A DNA stretch of 62,199 nt from Gemmiger sp. An87 (GTDB lineage Bacteria > Bacillota > Clostridia > Oscillospirales > Ruminococcaceae): contig NZ_NFHD01000018.1 in the NCBI RefSeq assembly GCF_002159185.1, positions 1 to 62,199 of the forward strand, read 5' to 3'. The translations under genes and the position numbers were made by a program. Each line of letters starts with the position of its first letter. Within the stretch, counting starts at the first letter, position 1. This document shows, in pieces, positions 15,837 to 24,324 of the stretch. The notes under the pieces are model-generated. The model was not told the DNA's origin. It searched no databases and was given only the letters and a program-made list of their open reading frames with translations.

Positions 15837-17275
15837 AAACCTTATACATCGAATGTGCCATGGGCGCGGCGGGCGATATGCTCACCGCTGCGCTGTTGGA
15901 TCTGCTGAGCCCGGAGGAGCAGCAGGCATTTCTGGAGCAGATGAACCGGTTGCTGCCCGGGGTCCAGGTCAAGGCAACCCCGGCGCAGAAGTGCGGTGTG
16001 CAGGGCCTGCATGTGCAGGTTCTGGTGAACGGGGAAGAGGAGCACAGCCACGACCATGGCCCGGTTCATCCGGAGGTGCATGCAGCTCCGGCCGTTCATG
16101 ACCATCCCCACGAGCATATGCATGAACACGACCACCATCATGACCATGAGCATCCCCATGATCACGATCACGTACACGAGCATCCTCATGAACATGATCA
16201 CGAACATGAACATGAGCATGACCACGATCATCATGAGCATAGTCATGACCATATGCACGAGCACGGTCACGACCATCCCCATGAACACGACCATGGCCAT
16301 GAGCACCATCATCACGCCACCATGGCCTGGGTGGAACATACCATTCAGGAAACCGCTTTGCCCCCGGAGGTAAAGGAGCAGGCGCTGCAGGTTTACCACG
16401 CCATTGCGCAGGCAGAAAGCGCTGCCCACGGCTGCCCGGTGGACCAGGTTCATTTCCACGAAGTAGGTGCGCTGGATGCTGTGGCGGATGTGACCGCTGT
16501 TTGCCTGCTGATGCACATGCTGGCGCCGGAAAAGATTGTTGTCAGCCCGGTACATCTGGGCAGCGGTCAGGTGCGCTGCGCCCACGGCATTCTGCCGGTG
16601 CCTGCGCCTGCCACAGCCTATATTCTGCAGGGAGTTCCCGCCTACACCGGTTCCATTCGTGGGGAGCTGTGCACCCCCACCGGCGCGGCACTGCTCAAGA
16701 CCTTTGCTCAGTCCTTTGGCCCCATGCCGGTCATGGTCACCGAAAAGGTGGGCATCGGTGTGGGCAACAAGGATTTTCAAGCCGCCAACGTGCTGCGGGT
16801 GTTCTGGGGCAGCGATGCCAGCCAGGCACAGCAGGAGAGCGACCAGATTGTGGAACTGCGCTGTAATCTGGACGATATGACCGGCGAGGCCATTGGCTAC
16901 GCTTCGGAGCTGCTGCTGGAAGAGGGCGCGCTGGATGTGTACACGGTGCCCATCCAGATGAAAAAGAGCCGCCCGGCGGTGATGCTCTGCTGCCTGTGTC
17001 ATGCGCCCCAGCGGGATAAGCTCACCCAGCTGATGCTGCGCCACACCACCACCTGGGGCGTTCGCGCCAGCGTGATGGATCGCAGCGTGCTCACCACCCG
17101 CATGGTGCCGGTGAAGACCAAGTACGGGGTCGTCCGCGTCAAGCAGGGGACCGGCTACGGGGTAAAAAAGTGCAAGGTGGAATACGGCGATATGGCTGCA
17201 GCCGCTGCACAGGCCGGGGTGGAGCTTGCCAAGGTGGAGCGCGCCGCCCGCAAGGCCTTCAAAAAGCAGGGCTGA
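15833..17275 (+). CDS. larC: LarC, nickel insertion enzyme, fused single-frame form with a large His-rich insert
   Basis: Encodes 480 residues; ATGA overlap with larB. The N-terminal domain begins MKTLYIECAMGAAGDMLTAA (conserved family start). It continues after the insert with DQVHFHEVGALDAVADVTAV, SPVHLGSGQVRCAHG and the C-terminal nickel/CTP domain NLDDMTGEAIGYASELL, SRPAVMLCCLC, TTRMVPVKTKYG. Residues 71-161 form a His/Asp/Glu-rich insert with 45 His, a likely Ni-binding store. In L. plantarum LarC is made by frameshift from two ORFs; here it is one uninterrupted frame. CTP-dependent nickel insertion completes the nickel-pincer nucleotide. Confidence 0.95.
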   Translation: MKTLYIECAMGAAGDMLTAALLDLLSPEEQQAFLEQMNRLLPGVQVKATPAQKCGVQGLHVQVLVNGEEEHSHDHGPVHPEVHAAPAVHDHPHEHMHEHDHHHDHEHPHDHDHVHEHPHEHDHEHEHEHDHDHHEHSHDHMHEHGHDHPHEHDHGHEHHHHATMAWVEHTIQETALPPEVKEQALQVYHAIAQAESAAHGCPVDQVHFHEVGALDAVADVTAVCLLMHMLAPEKIVVSPVHLGSGQVRCAHGILPVPAPATAYILQGVPAYTGSIRGELCTPTGAALLKTFAQSFGPMPVMVTEKVGIGVGNKDFQAANVLRVFWGSDASQAQQESDQIVELRCNLDDMTGEAIGYASELLLEEGALDVYTVPIQMKKSRPAVMLCCLCHAPQRDKLTQLMLRHTTTWGVRASVMDRSVLTTRMVPVKTKYGVVRVKQGTGYGVKKCKVEYGDMAAAAAQAGVELAKVERAARKAFKKQG

Positions 17276-17356
17276 ACCCTGTGTAAAACCTGAGAAAAAT
17301 CCTTGTGAATAAAAGAAAACGCAAGGATGAAAGAGTAAACCAAAAATAAACGGGTA

Positions 17357-17401
17357 AAACGCTGGATTTCCGCTTGCAGGCAAGGAAATCCAGCGTTTTT
17401 C
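17357..17401 (+). terminator. Intrinsic terminator ending the nickel/lar operon
   Basis: AACGCTGGATTTCC and GGAAATCCAGCGTT pair over 13-14 bp and are followed by TTTTTC. Confidence 0.92.
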
Positions 17402-17421
17402 TGCATTTTTTGAAAAACTGC

Positions 17422-17450
17422 TTGACATTGTCAGGTCCAGCTTGTATAGT
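17422..17450 (+). promoter_or_regulatory. Promoter of the potABCD operon
   Basis: TTGACA (17422-17427), 17-base spacer, TATAGT (17445-17450). Near consensus; start expected near 17457. Confidence 0.88.
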
Positions 17451-17456
17451 AGCAGT

Positions 17457-17645
17457 TGTGCCCGGCACTCTATAAGGGGGAAGTGCGCTCTTTTGCCGGG
17501 CATATAGGCGCTGGACGTACCGCTGCAACCGCCAAAACCAACAGGGTTTTGGCTGGTGTAACAAACCTTTTGCGGGGTGGTACCATGTGCGCCGCCTGTG
17601 TATGCAAACCACGGCGAAATTCCGCAAAGGGGGAATCATAAAACA
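17457..17645 (+). promoter_or_regulatory. Structured leader of potABCD (candidate regulatory RNA)
   Basis: About 190 bases of leader contain three supported helices. TGCCCGGC (17459-17466)/GCCGGGCA (17495-17502) is the first. GCCAAAACC (17531-17539)/GGTTTTGGC (17545-17553) is a perfect 9-bp hairpin. A closing pair of short helices, GGCGC (17507-17511)/GCGCC (17589-17593) and GTACC (17517-17521)/GGTAC (17579-17583), brackets that hairpin around a 5x5 internal loop. No T-rich terminator is seen, so control could be translational. No known riboswitch class was recognised. Confidence 0.45.
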
Positions 17646-18686
17646 ATGAGTAAGATCGTATCACTGCAGAACATTGTTGTTGGCTTCGACGGGGAGAACG
17701 TGCTCAACGGTCTCTCGCTGGACATTCACGACAAGGAGTTCGTTACCTTCCTGGGCCCTTCCGGCTGCGGCAAGACAACGACCCTCCGAGTTATTGGCGG
17801 GTTTGTCCAGCCGAGCTCCGGCAATGTTTTTTTTGACGGGCAGGACATCACCAATCTGCCGCCCTACAAGCGCCAGGTGAACACCGTGTTCCAGAAATAC
17901 GCCCTGTTCCCGCACCTGAATGTGTACGAGAACGTGGCCTTCGGCCTGCGGCTGAAGAAGATGGACGAGAAGGAAATCCGCAGCCGCGTGCTGGAAATGC
18001 TGGAAGTGGTGGGACTGAAGGGCTTCGAGCGCCGCGACACCACCAATCTGTCCGGTGGTCAGCAGCAGCGTGTGGCCATCGCTCGCGGCCTGGTGAATCA
18101 TCCCCGGGTACTGCTGCTGGACGAGCCTCTCGGCGCGCTGGACCTGAAGCTGCGCAAGGAGATGCAGCTGGAGCTCAAGCGGCTGCAGCAGGCCATGAAC
18201 ATCACCTTCATTTATGTCACCCACGACCAGGAAGAGGCACTCACCATGTCCGATACGGTGGTGGTCATGAAGGACGGCAACATCCAGCAGATCGGCAGCC
18301 CCATCGACATATACAACGAGCCGGAGAACGCCTTCGTAGCCTCCTTCATCGGCGAGAGCAATATCATCGACGGCATTATGCTGCGGGATTTCTGCGTGGA
18401 ATTTGCCGGCAATGAGTTTACCTGCGTGGACAAGGGCTTTGCCCACAACGAGCTGGTGCAGGTGGTCATCCGCCCGGAGGACATCCAGGTGGTGCCCGCC
18501 ATTCAGGGCCAGCTCACCGGCGTGGTCAAGGAAGTGATCTTCAAGGGCGTTCACTACGAGATGCGCGTGGAGCAGGCCGGTTACGAGTGGATCATCCATT
18601 CCACCCAGGCCAGCGCTCCCGGTGAGCTGATCGGCATGTGCATCGGGCCGGATGAGATCCACATTATGACCCGCACGGAGGGTTAA
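17646..18686 (+). CDS. potA: Spermidine/putrescine ABC transporter ATP-binding protein PotA
   Basis: Encodes 346 residues. ATG 17646 is chosen because the earlier in-frame start at 17577 lies inside the structured leader; AAGGGGG lies at 17625. Walker [18 protein letters not shown] (about 37-53), Q-loop [11 protein letters not shown], signature [15 protein letters not shown] (about 136), Walker [13 protein letters not shown] (about 156-167) and H-loop VTHDQEEAL are all present. The C-terminal TOBE domain (about 270-346) matches PotA length. Energises polyamine uptake through PotBC. Confidence 0.93.
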   Translation: MSKIVSLQNIVVGFDGENVLNGLSLDIHDKEFVTFLGPSGCGKTTTLRVIGGFVQPSSGNVFFDGQDITNLPPYKRQVNTVFQKYALFPHLNVYENVAFGLRLKKMDEKEIRSRVLEMLEVVGLKGFERRDTTNLSGGQQQRVAIARGLVNHPRVLLLDEPLGALDLKLRKEMQLELKRLQQAMNITFIYVTHDQEEALTMSDTVVVMKDGNIQQIGSPIDIYNEPENAFVASFIGESNIIDGIMLRDFCVEFAGNEFTCVDKGFAHNELVQVVIRPEDIQVVPAIQGQLTGVVKEVIFKGVHYEMRVEQAGYEWIIHSTQASAPGELIGMCIGPDEIHIMTRTEG

Positions 18687-18690
18687 GGCC

Positions 18691-19503
18691 ATGATCAAGA
18701 ACCGTAAACTGGCCGCGCCCTACCTGGTGTGGATGGTTGTGTTCATCCTGGTGCCGCTGGCCATCGTCACTTACTTCGCCTTTACCGACAAGGCAGGCAA
18801 CTTTACCCTGGAAAACCTGATGATCATCGGGCAGTACAGCACGGTATTCGTGCGCAGCCTGCTGCTGGCGGCGGAAGCCACCGTGATCTGCCTGGTGCTC
18901 AGCTTCCCGGTCAGTTATTTCCTCTCCCGCCAGCGTGCGGCCAAGCAGAAGATCTTCCTCATGCTGGTCATGTTGCCCATGTGGATGAACTTTCTGCTGC
19001 GCACCTACGCCTGGATGAGCCTTCTGGAGAACAACGGCATCATCAACCGGATTCTGGGCTTCTTCGGCATCGGACCCTTCCAGATGATCTATACCAGCGG
19101 TGCAGTTGTGCTGGGCATGGTGTATAACTTCCTGCCCTACATGATTCTGCCGTTGTACACCGCCATGACCAAGATTGACAACAGCGTCATCGAGGCTGCG
19201 CAGGATCTGGGCGCGGGCATGTTCAAGACCCTGACCAAGGTGCTGATTCCTCTGTCCGCCCCCGGTATCGCCACCGGCATCACCATGGTGTTCGTACCCA
19301 GTGTTTCCACCTTTATCATCAGCCGAATGCTGGGCGGTGGCTCCAACATGCTGATCGGCGACCTGATCGAGCTGCAGTTCCTGGGCAACAGCTACAACTA
19401 CAACCTGGGCAGTGCGCTCAGCCTGGTGCTCATGGTGATCGTGCTGCTGTGCATGAGCTTCACCAACGGCTTTGACGACGAGGATATGGAGGGCGTGGTG
19501 TAA
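18691..19503 (+). CDS. potB: Spermidine/putrescine ABC transporter permease PotB
   Basis: Encodes 270 residues; ATG 18691 lies four bases after potA. Six transmembrane segments are expected, starting with YLVWMVVFILVPLAIVTYFA. The EAA motif VIEAAQDLGAGMFKTLTKVL (about residues 167-186) is typical of PotB. The stop overlaps the potC start (TAATG). Confidence 0.92.
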   Translation: MIKNRKLAAPYLVWMVVFILVPLAIVTYFAFTDKAGNFTLENLMIIGQYSTVFVRSLLLAAEATVICLVLSFPVSYFLSRQRAAKQKIFLMLVMLPMWMNFLLRTYAWMSLLENNGIINRILGFFGIGPFQMIYTSGAVVLGMVYNFLPYMILPLYTAMTKIDNSVIEAAQDLGAGMFKTLTKVLIPLSAPGIATGITMVFVPSVSTFIISRMLGGGSNMLIGDLIELQFLGNSYNYNLGSALSLVLMVIVLLCMSFTNGFDDEDMEGVV

Positions 19504-20363
19504 TGAAAAAGCAACATTTGGCCGCCCTGCAAAAGGTTTATCTGTGCCTGATTTTCTCGTTCCTGTATGTGCCCATCGCGGTGATGATGGTGTTCAGCTT
19601 CAACGAGAGCAAAAGCCGCACCCTGTTCACCGGCTTCACACTGAAGTGGTACCAGAGCCTGCTGCACAACGAAATGATTCTGGAAGCCCTTTGGCTCAGC
19701 CTGGTGGTGGCTTTCCTGGCCGCCACCGTGGCCACTATTCTGGGCGTGATGGCCTCCATTGGTATCAGCGGTATGAAAAAACGCACCCAGGGTGTGATCA
19801 ATACCGTGAGCTACCTGCCGGTGGTCAACCCGGAGATCATCACCGGTGTTTCGCTGATGATGTTGTTCGTGGTGTATGTGAACGTCGCACACTGGCTGAA
19901 CTCCAATCCGTCGGTGCCCGGCTTTCTGAAATTCCTGCCGGAGAACATCTTCGGCTTCGGCACCCTGCTCATCGCTCACATCACCTTCTGCGTGCCCTAC
20001 GTGATTTTCAATGTGGCGCCCAAGCTGCGCCGCATGGACGTGCGCATGTATGAGGCGGCGCTGGATCTGGGCTGCAATCCCCGTCAGGCCTTCTTCAAGG
20101 TGGTTCTGCCGGAGCTGATGCCCGCAATCCTCTCCGCCTTCCTGATCAGCCTGACCTACTCCATCGATGATTTCATCATCTCTTACTTCAGCTGCGGCAC
20201 GCTGCAGACGCTGCCCATTGCCATCTACAGCATGACCCGCAAAAAGGTCAGCCCGGAGATCAACGCTCTGTCCACCATCATGTTCGTGGCCATTCTGTGC
20301 ATCATCCTGGTGAGCAACGCACTGGAAAGCCGCAGCTACCGCAAAAAGCGAATCAAAGAATAA
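19503..20363 (+). CDS. potC: Spermidine/putrescine ABC transporter permease PotC
   Basis: Encodes 286 residues. N-terminal helix LCLIFSFLYVPIAVMMVFSF, then FTLKWYQSLLHN, a PotC hallmark, and the EAA loop MYEAALDLGCNPRQAFFKVV (about residues 183-202). YSIDDFIISYF near residue 221 is also characteristic. Forms the channel with PotB. Confidence 0.92.
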   Translation: MKKQHLAALQKVYLCLIFSFLYVPIAVMMVFSFNESKSRTLFTGFTLKWYQSLLHNEMILEALWLSLVVAFLAATVATILGVMASIGISGMKKRTQGVINTVSYLPVVNPEIITGVSLMMLFVVYVNVAHWLNSNPSVPGFLKFLPENIFGFGTLLIAHITFCVPYVIFNVAPKLRRMDVRMYEAALDLGCNPRQAFFKVVLPELMPAILSAFLISLTYSIDDFIISYFSCGTLQTLPIAIYSMTRKKVSPEINALSTIMFVAILCIILVSNALESRSYRKKRIKE

Positions 20364-20379
20364 GGGGAGGATGCGAGCG

Positions 20380-21627
20380 ATGAAAAAAGTAATCAGCCTG
20401 CTGCTGACCCTGGTGCTGGCGGCCGGAAGTCTTGCCCTTCCCACCTTTGCGGCGGAGGACAAAATTCAGGTCACCGAGGATATCTCGGTCAGCGCTGACT
20501 ACGATTGGACCCGGTTCAAGGGGCAGAACGTCTCCCTGAACGTCTACAACTGGGGCCTTTATATCTCGGACGGATCGGATGAAAGTGTGGATGTGATCTC
20601 CGCCTTCGAAGAGCTGACCGGCATCAAGATCAACTACACCACCTTCGACACCAACGAAAGCATGTACGCCAAGCTGAAAAGCGGCGGCGCCAGCTACGAT
20701 GTGATCTTCCCCAGTGACTATATGCTGGGCAAGATGGCCAACGAAGGCATGCTGCTGCCTCTGAACAAGGAGAATATCCCCAATCTGGCAGGCATTTCCG
20801 AGCTGTATCTGGACAAGGAGTATGACCCGGGCAATGTGTACAGCGTGCCTTACATGTGGTGTATGGTAGGTATCACCTACAACAAGGATATGGTGGACGA
20901 AGCGGATCTGGAGCAGGGCTGGAACCTGCTGTGGGATCCCCGCTACACCGGCCAGATTCTGCAGTTCAACAACAGCCGCGACTGCTTTGCCATGGCCCTC
21001 AAGACCCTTGGTCGCAGCATGAACCCCACCAGCACTCAGGACATCGACGATGCTCTGGTCAAGCTGCAGGAGCAGAAGCCCCTGGTGCAGGCCTATGTGA
21101 TGGATGAGGTGTTCGACAAGATGGAGGGCGGCGAGGCTGCGCTGGCTCCCTACTACACCGGCGACGGCCTGACCATGATTGCCGAGAACCCCAGCCTGGG
21201 CATGTTCATTCCCGAGGAGGGCACTCTGCAGTGCGTGGACGCCATGTGCATTCCTGCTTCCAGCCAGAACCAGGAAGCGGCGGAGATGTTCATCAACTAC
21301 ATGTGCGAGGTGGATGTGGCGCTGCAGAACACGCTGTTCGTCCAGTATACCTCCCCGGTGGAGGCAGTGCGTGAGCTGCTGCCCGCTGAACTGCGGGACA
21401 GCGAGCTGATGTATCCCGATCCCGAGCTGATTGAGCGCAGCGAATACCCCAGCGTCATCTCGGACGAGCTGAACAGCGCCATGGACATGGCCTGGAGCCA
21501 GATGAAGAGCTTCGACGATACCGGTAACCAGTGGCTGGTCCCGGTGTTCCTGCTGGTGGCCATCGCCATGACGGTGTTCAACGTGTGGCGCCGTCGTGCC
21601 CGCAAAAAGCGCCGTCAGATGTATTAA
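20380..21627 (+). CDS. potD: Spermidine/putrescine-binding protein PotD with C-terminal membrane anchor
   Basis: Encodes 415 residues. AGGGGAGG (20363-20370) is nine bases from ATG 20380 and directly abuts the ATG at 20371, so 20380 is the better start. A Sec signal peptide ends at TFA-AED (about residue 25); there is no lipobox. The PotD fold is clear (VSLNVYNWGLYIS, YDVIFPSDYMLGKMANEGML, EQGWNLLWDPRYTGQI, YYTGDGLTMI). Unusually, a C-terminal hydrophobic segment (WLVPVFLLVAIAMTVFNVW) followed by basic residues would tether the receptor to the membrane in place of a lipid. Last gene of the operon. Confidence 0.92.
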   Translation: MKKVISLLLTLVLAAGSLALPTFAAEDKIQVTEDISVSADYDWTRFKGQNVSLNVYNWGLYISDGSDESVDVISAFEELTGIKINYTTFDTNESMYAKLKSGGASYDVIFPSDYMLGKMANEGMLLPLNKENIPNLAGISELYLDKEYDPGNVYSVPYMWCMVGITYNKDMVDEADLEQGWNLLWDPRYTGQILQFNNSRDCFAMALKTLGRSMNPTSTQDIDDALVKLQEQKPLVQAYVMDEVFDKMEGGEAALAPYYTGDGLTMIAENPSLGMFIPEEGTLQCVDAMCIPASSQNQEAAEMFINYMCEVDVALQNTLFVQYTSPVEAVRELLPAELRDSELMYPDPELIERSEYPSVISDELNSAMDMAWSQMKSFDDTGNQWLVPVFLLVAIAMTVFNVWRRRARKKRRQMY

Positions 21628-21630
21628 TTA

Positions 21631-21678
21631 AAAAGCCTGTTCCCGATTCCGGATTTCCGGAAGGGGAACAGGCTTTTC
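21631..21678 (+). terminator. Intrinsic terminator ending potABCD
   Basis: AAAAGCCTGTTCCC and GGGGAACAGGCTTTT pair over about 13 bp and run into CTTTTCT. Confidence 0.9.
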
Positions 21679-21699
21679 TATCATGTCACAAAACCGGGC

Positions 21700-22008
21700 T
21701 CAAAGAACCCAGAACAGCAGGCTGAGCGCAAGGAAGGCGAGAATCAGGGTCGAGACCCATTTGCCCCAACCGGCCAGCCGATGGCTGGAAAAACGCCAGC
21801 CCAGCACCGCGGCAGGTACAAACAGAAGAATCGCCGCGTAGGGGGGATAGTGCAGGCCGCTGCTGCCGGCAGACCAGGCGGAAAGGCCCGCCAGAGAAAA
21901 GATCGCATCGCCCAGGCAGAAGCCGCCGGGAAGATTGCAGGAAAACAGGACACCCAAAAGGCAGAGGGGAACCGACAGGGAACCGGCCCCCCAGGGCTTT
22001 TGCACCAT
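21700..22008 (-). CDS. Small integral membrane protein, unknown function
   Basis: Encodes 102 residues. On the minus strand AAAAGGAGG lies eight bases before the ATG at 22008; an overlapping ATG in another frame is only three bases from it, which decides the start. Three to four hydrophobic stretches are visible (LSVPLCLLGVLFSC, YAAILLFVPAAVLGW, WVSTLILAFLALSLLFWVL). No known family recognised. Divergent from the thioesterase gene. Confidence 0.7.
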   Translation of the reverse strand: MVQKPWGAGSLSVPLCLLGVLFSCNLPGGFCLGDAIFSLAGLSAWSAGSSGLHYPPYAAILLFVPAAVLGWRFSSHRLAGWGKWVSTLILAFLALSLLFWVL

Positions 22009-22073
22009 TGCATATGCCTCCTTTTATCGGCCCGGAAACCGGGTCCGAATGTTTGTCAGAACAGGTCTTCTTT

Positions 22074-22102
22074 AGTATAGCACGCGAGGAAAGCAACGGC
22101 AA
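22074..22102 (-). promoter_or_regulatory. Promoter of the small membrane protein gene
   Basis: On the minus strand TTGCCG (22097-22102), 17-base spacer, TATACT (22074-22079). Confidence 0.6.
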
Positions 22103-22140
22103 GCTGCCGGGTAAAAAACAGCGGCCCATCCGGCGGAAAT

Positions 22141-22152
22141 TTGTGCTATAAT
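22141..22152 (+). promoter_or_regulatory. Extended -10 promoter of the thioesterase gene
   Basis: TGCTATAAT (22144-22152) has the extended -10 form; no good -35 is visible at the 17-base position. Confidence 0.55.
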
Positions 22153-22191
22153 AAAAAAGAAATTTCAATGCAAAAGAAGGCGAAAAAGAAA

Positions 22192-22917
22192 ATGCAGGAG
22201 CTGACTACCTACACCCAGACCTTTCGGGTGAAGGACACCGATTGCGATCTGAACGGATACCTGATGCCCGGCGCATTTCTGCGTATGGTGCAGCAGCTTT
22301 CCACCGATCACTGCGAGGCAATCGGGCTGAATCAGGAATTTTACGAAAAGAACAATGCGATTTTTCTCATGGCGAAAATGGCCCTTCAGTGGGAGCGGGT
22401 TCCCCGCTGCGGCGAGGTTATCACCCTGACCACCAGGCCGGAAAACTGCAAGCGAGCCACCTATAAGCGCGTGACCACGGTGCAGGATGAGCAGGGGAAT
22501 GCCCTTGGCATGACCGACAGCCGATGGGTTCTGGTGGACCCGCAGGCCCGCCGTATCATCCGCCGCCCGCCTGAGGCCTTTCAGAATCTTCCCTTTGGAG
22601 ACGATGTGGACTATCAGCTGGACATGACCATCGAGCGCCCCCAGGAGGTGGAGCAGGTGGGTCAAGCGGCTGCCTACTATACCTTCTGCGACATCAACGG
22701 CCACCTGAACAATACCCGCTACGCAGACATCGCCTGCGATGCACTGCCGCTGGAGCAGCTGCGCCAGAATCCGGTTCGCCGCATCAGCATCAGCTATCAC
22801 AATGAGGTCCCGGCGGGCGAGCACTTCCAGGTTCAGCGGGGCAGCACGCAGAACGGCTGGTATGTATCCGGTACTCGCGAGGGAAAATGCTGCTTTGAGG
22901 CAGAGCTTACCCTCTGA
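22192..22917 (+). CDS. Acyl-ACP thioesterase (FatA/FatB-like hotdog family)
   Basis: Encodes 241 residues. ATG 22192 has AGAAGG eleven bases upstream; an ATG at 22168 is possible but adds only a Lys-rich tail. It is a double hotdog: the first domain begins FRVKDTDCDLNGYLMPGAFL and the second contains YYTFCDINGHLNNTRYADIACD, the conserved N-H-x-N-N-x-x-Y acyl-ACP thioesterase pattern with the likely catalytic residues. It releases fatty acids from acyl carrier protein and so relates functionally to the fatty acid operon at 33991-44332. Single gene; hairpin terminator at 22931. Confidence 0.88.
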   Translation: MQELTTYTQTFRVKDTDCDLNGYLMPGAFLRMVQQLSTDHCEAIGLNQEFYEKNNAIFLMAKMALQWERVPRCGEVITLTTRPENCKRATYKRVTTVQDEQGNALGMTDSRWVLVDPQARRIIRRPPEAFQNLPFGDDVDYQLDMTIERPQEVEQVGQAAAYYTFCDINGHLNNTRYADIACDALPLEQLRQNPVRRISISYHNEVPAGEHFQVQRGSTQNGWYVSGTREGKCCFEAELTL

Positions 22918-22930
22918 TCAAATGAACTCC

Positions 22931-23004
22931 AAAAGCGTTCTCATGCAGATCAAGCAGGCAAAGCCAATACGGCTTGTGTCAGGTGCTGCGGGAGAGCGCT
23001 TTTT
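22931..23004 (+). terminator. Long hairpin terminator after the thioesterase gene
   Basis: AAAAGCGTTCTCATGCAG (22931-22948) pairs with CTGCGGGAGAGCGCTTTT (22986-23003) with one G-U and two mismatches, ending in TTTTTC. The rest of 23005-23227 is AT-rich leader of serC with no gene. Confidence 0.7.
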
Positions 23005-23227
23005 CTTATTTTATCCTAAAATCGCAATTTTGTTTTTCGTACAAGAACAAAATTGGCTATATGACGGACAGTTCCAAAGGATCGACCGTTAAAGTTGTGA
23101 AAAACGGCAGTTGTTATTTCTGCTCCGATGTGATAATGTATTTAGTAAGCTAAAGCAATGAATTGATGCAGCGACAAAGAATGCTGCACGTTGCTAGCAA
23201 ATCTGAAACAAAAGGAGTGGATCGAGA

Positions 23228-24310
23228 ATGAGCAGAGTGTACAACTTTTCCGCCGGACCGGCGATGCTTCCCGAGGAGGTGCTGCGCCAGTCTTCTGCGG
23301 AAATGCTGGACTATCAGGGCTGCGGCATGAGCGTAATGGAGATGAGCCATCGATCCAGTTCCTTCCAGAATATTCTGGATCAGGCTCAGCAGGATCTGAA
23401 GGACCTGCTGGCATTGCCGGACAACTACAAGGTCCTGTTTTTGCAGGGCGGGGCATCCCAGCAGTTTGCCATGGTGCCTATGAATCTGATGAAAAACGGT
23501 GTGGCGGATTACATCGTTACCGGCCAATGGGCCAAGAAAGCGTATGCAGAGGGCGCGAAATATGGGAAGGCCAACAAGCTGGCCACCAGTGAAGACCGCA
23601 CCTTCGCCTATATTCCGGACTGTGCCGATCTGCCGGTTTCGCCGGATGCGGATTACGTATATATCTGCGAGAACAACACCATCTACGGCACCAAATACAA
23701 GACCCTGCCCAACACCAAGGGTAAGCCGCTGGTGGCGGACCAGTCCTCCTGCTTCTTGTCCGAGCCGGTGGATGTGAGCCGTTACGGGCTGATTTTCGCC
23801 GGAGCGCAGAAGAACATCGGCCCGGCGGGCGTGGTAGTGGTTATCATCCGGGAGGATCTGATCCCGGAGGAGGTCCCGGCTTTTGTGCCCACCATGCTGC
23901 AGTACAAAATCCATGCGGACAACAATTCTTTGTACAATACACCTCCCTGCTACGGCATCTATATCTGCGGAAAGGTGTTCCAGTGGATTAAAGCCCAGGG
24001 TGGCCTGGAGGGGATGCAGCAGCGCAACCTGGAAAAGGCAAAGCTGCTGTATGATTTCCTGGACGATAGCCGCCTGTTCCGGGGCACGGTGGACAAAAAG
24101 GATCGTTCGCTGATGAACGTTCCCTTTGTGACCGGCGACAAGGATCTGGATGCGAAATTTGTGAAGGAAGCGGCCGCCAAGGGCCTGGTGAATCTGAAGG
24201 GGCACCGCACCGTGGGCGGTATGCGCGCCTCCATCTACAACGCCATGCCGCTGGCAGGCGTGCAGGCGCTGGTGGACTTCATGAAGCAGTTTGAGACCGA
24301 GAACGGCTAA
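23228..24310 (+). CDS. serC: Phosphoserine aminotransferase SerC
   Basis: Encodes 360 residues; AAAAGGAG lies ahead of ATG 23228. It opens with the family start YNFSAGPAMLPEEVLRQ. The Schiff-base lysine lies in IFAGAQKNIGPAGV (about residue 198), with the PLP site VADQSSCFLSEP before it and the C-terminal KGHRTVGGMRASIYNAMP. Converts 3-phosphohydroxypyruvate plus glutamate to phosphoserine. serA follows after 14 bases, giving the first two steps of serine synthesis. Confidence 0.96.
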   Translation: MSRVYNFSAGPAMLPEEVLRQSSAEMLDYQGCGMSVMEMSHRSSSFQNILDQAQQDLKDLLALPDNYKVLFLQGGASQQFAMVPMNLMKNGVADYIVTGQWAKKAYAEGAKYGKANKLATSEDRTFAYIPDCADLPVSPDADYVYICENNTIYGTKYKTLPNTKGKPLVADQSSCFLSEPVDVSRYGLIFAGAQKNIGPAGVVVVIIREDLIPEEVPAFVPTMLQYKIHADNNSLYNTPPCYGIYICGKVFQWIKAQGGLEGMQQRNLEKAKLLYDFLDDSRLFRGTVDKKDRSLMNVPFVTGDKDLDAKFVKEAAAKGLVNLKGHRTVGGMRASIYNAMPLAGVQALVDFMKQFETENG

Positions 24311-24324
24311 GGGGGGCAGAAACG

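Noticed and set aside
16043-16315. Tandem CAT/GAN repeats suggesting a CRISPR-like or minisatellite array.
   Set aside because: They are in-frame codons of the LarC His-rich insert with no spacer-repeat periodicity. No CRISPR array was seen anywhere in the window.
15842-17503. A 553-codon frame antisense to larC rich in Met and Val.
   Set aside because: It is the complement of the histidine-rich coding repeat; larC has overlapping operon context and full family motifs.
17575-17584. GGGTGGTACC in the pot leader matches the core of the T-box sequence.
   Set aside because: The trailing GCG is replaced by ATG, no Stem I hallmarks or specifier loop can be drawn in the short upstream leader, and an ABC polyamine importer is an unlikely T-box target. 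The match is explained by the local GTACC/GGTAC helix.
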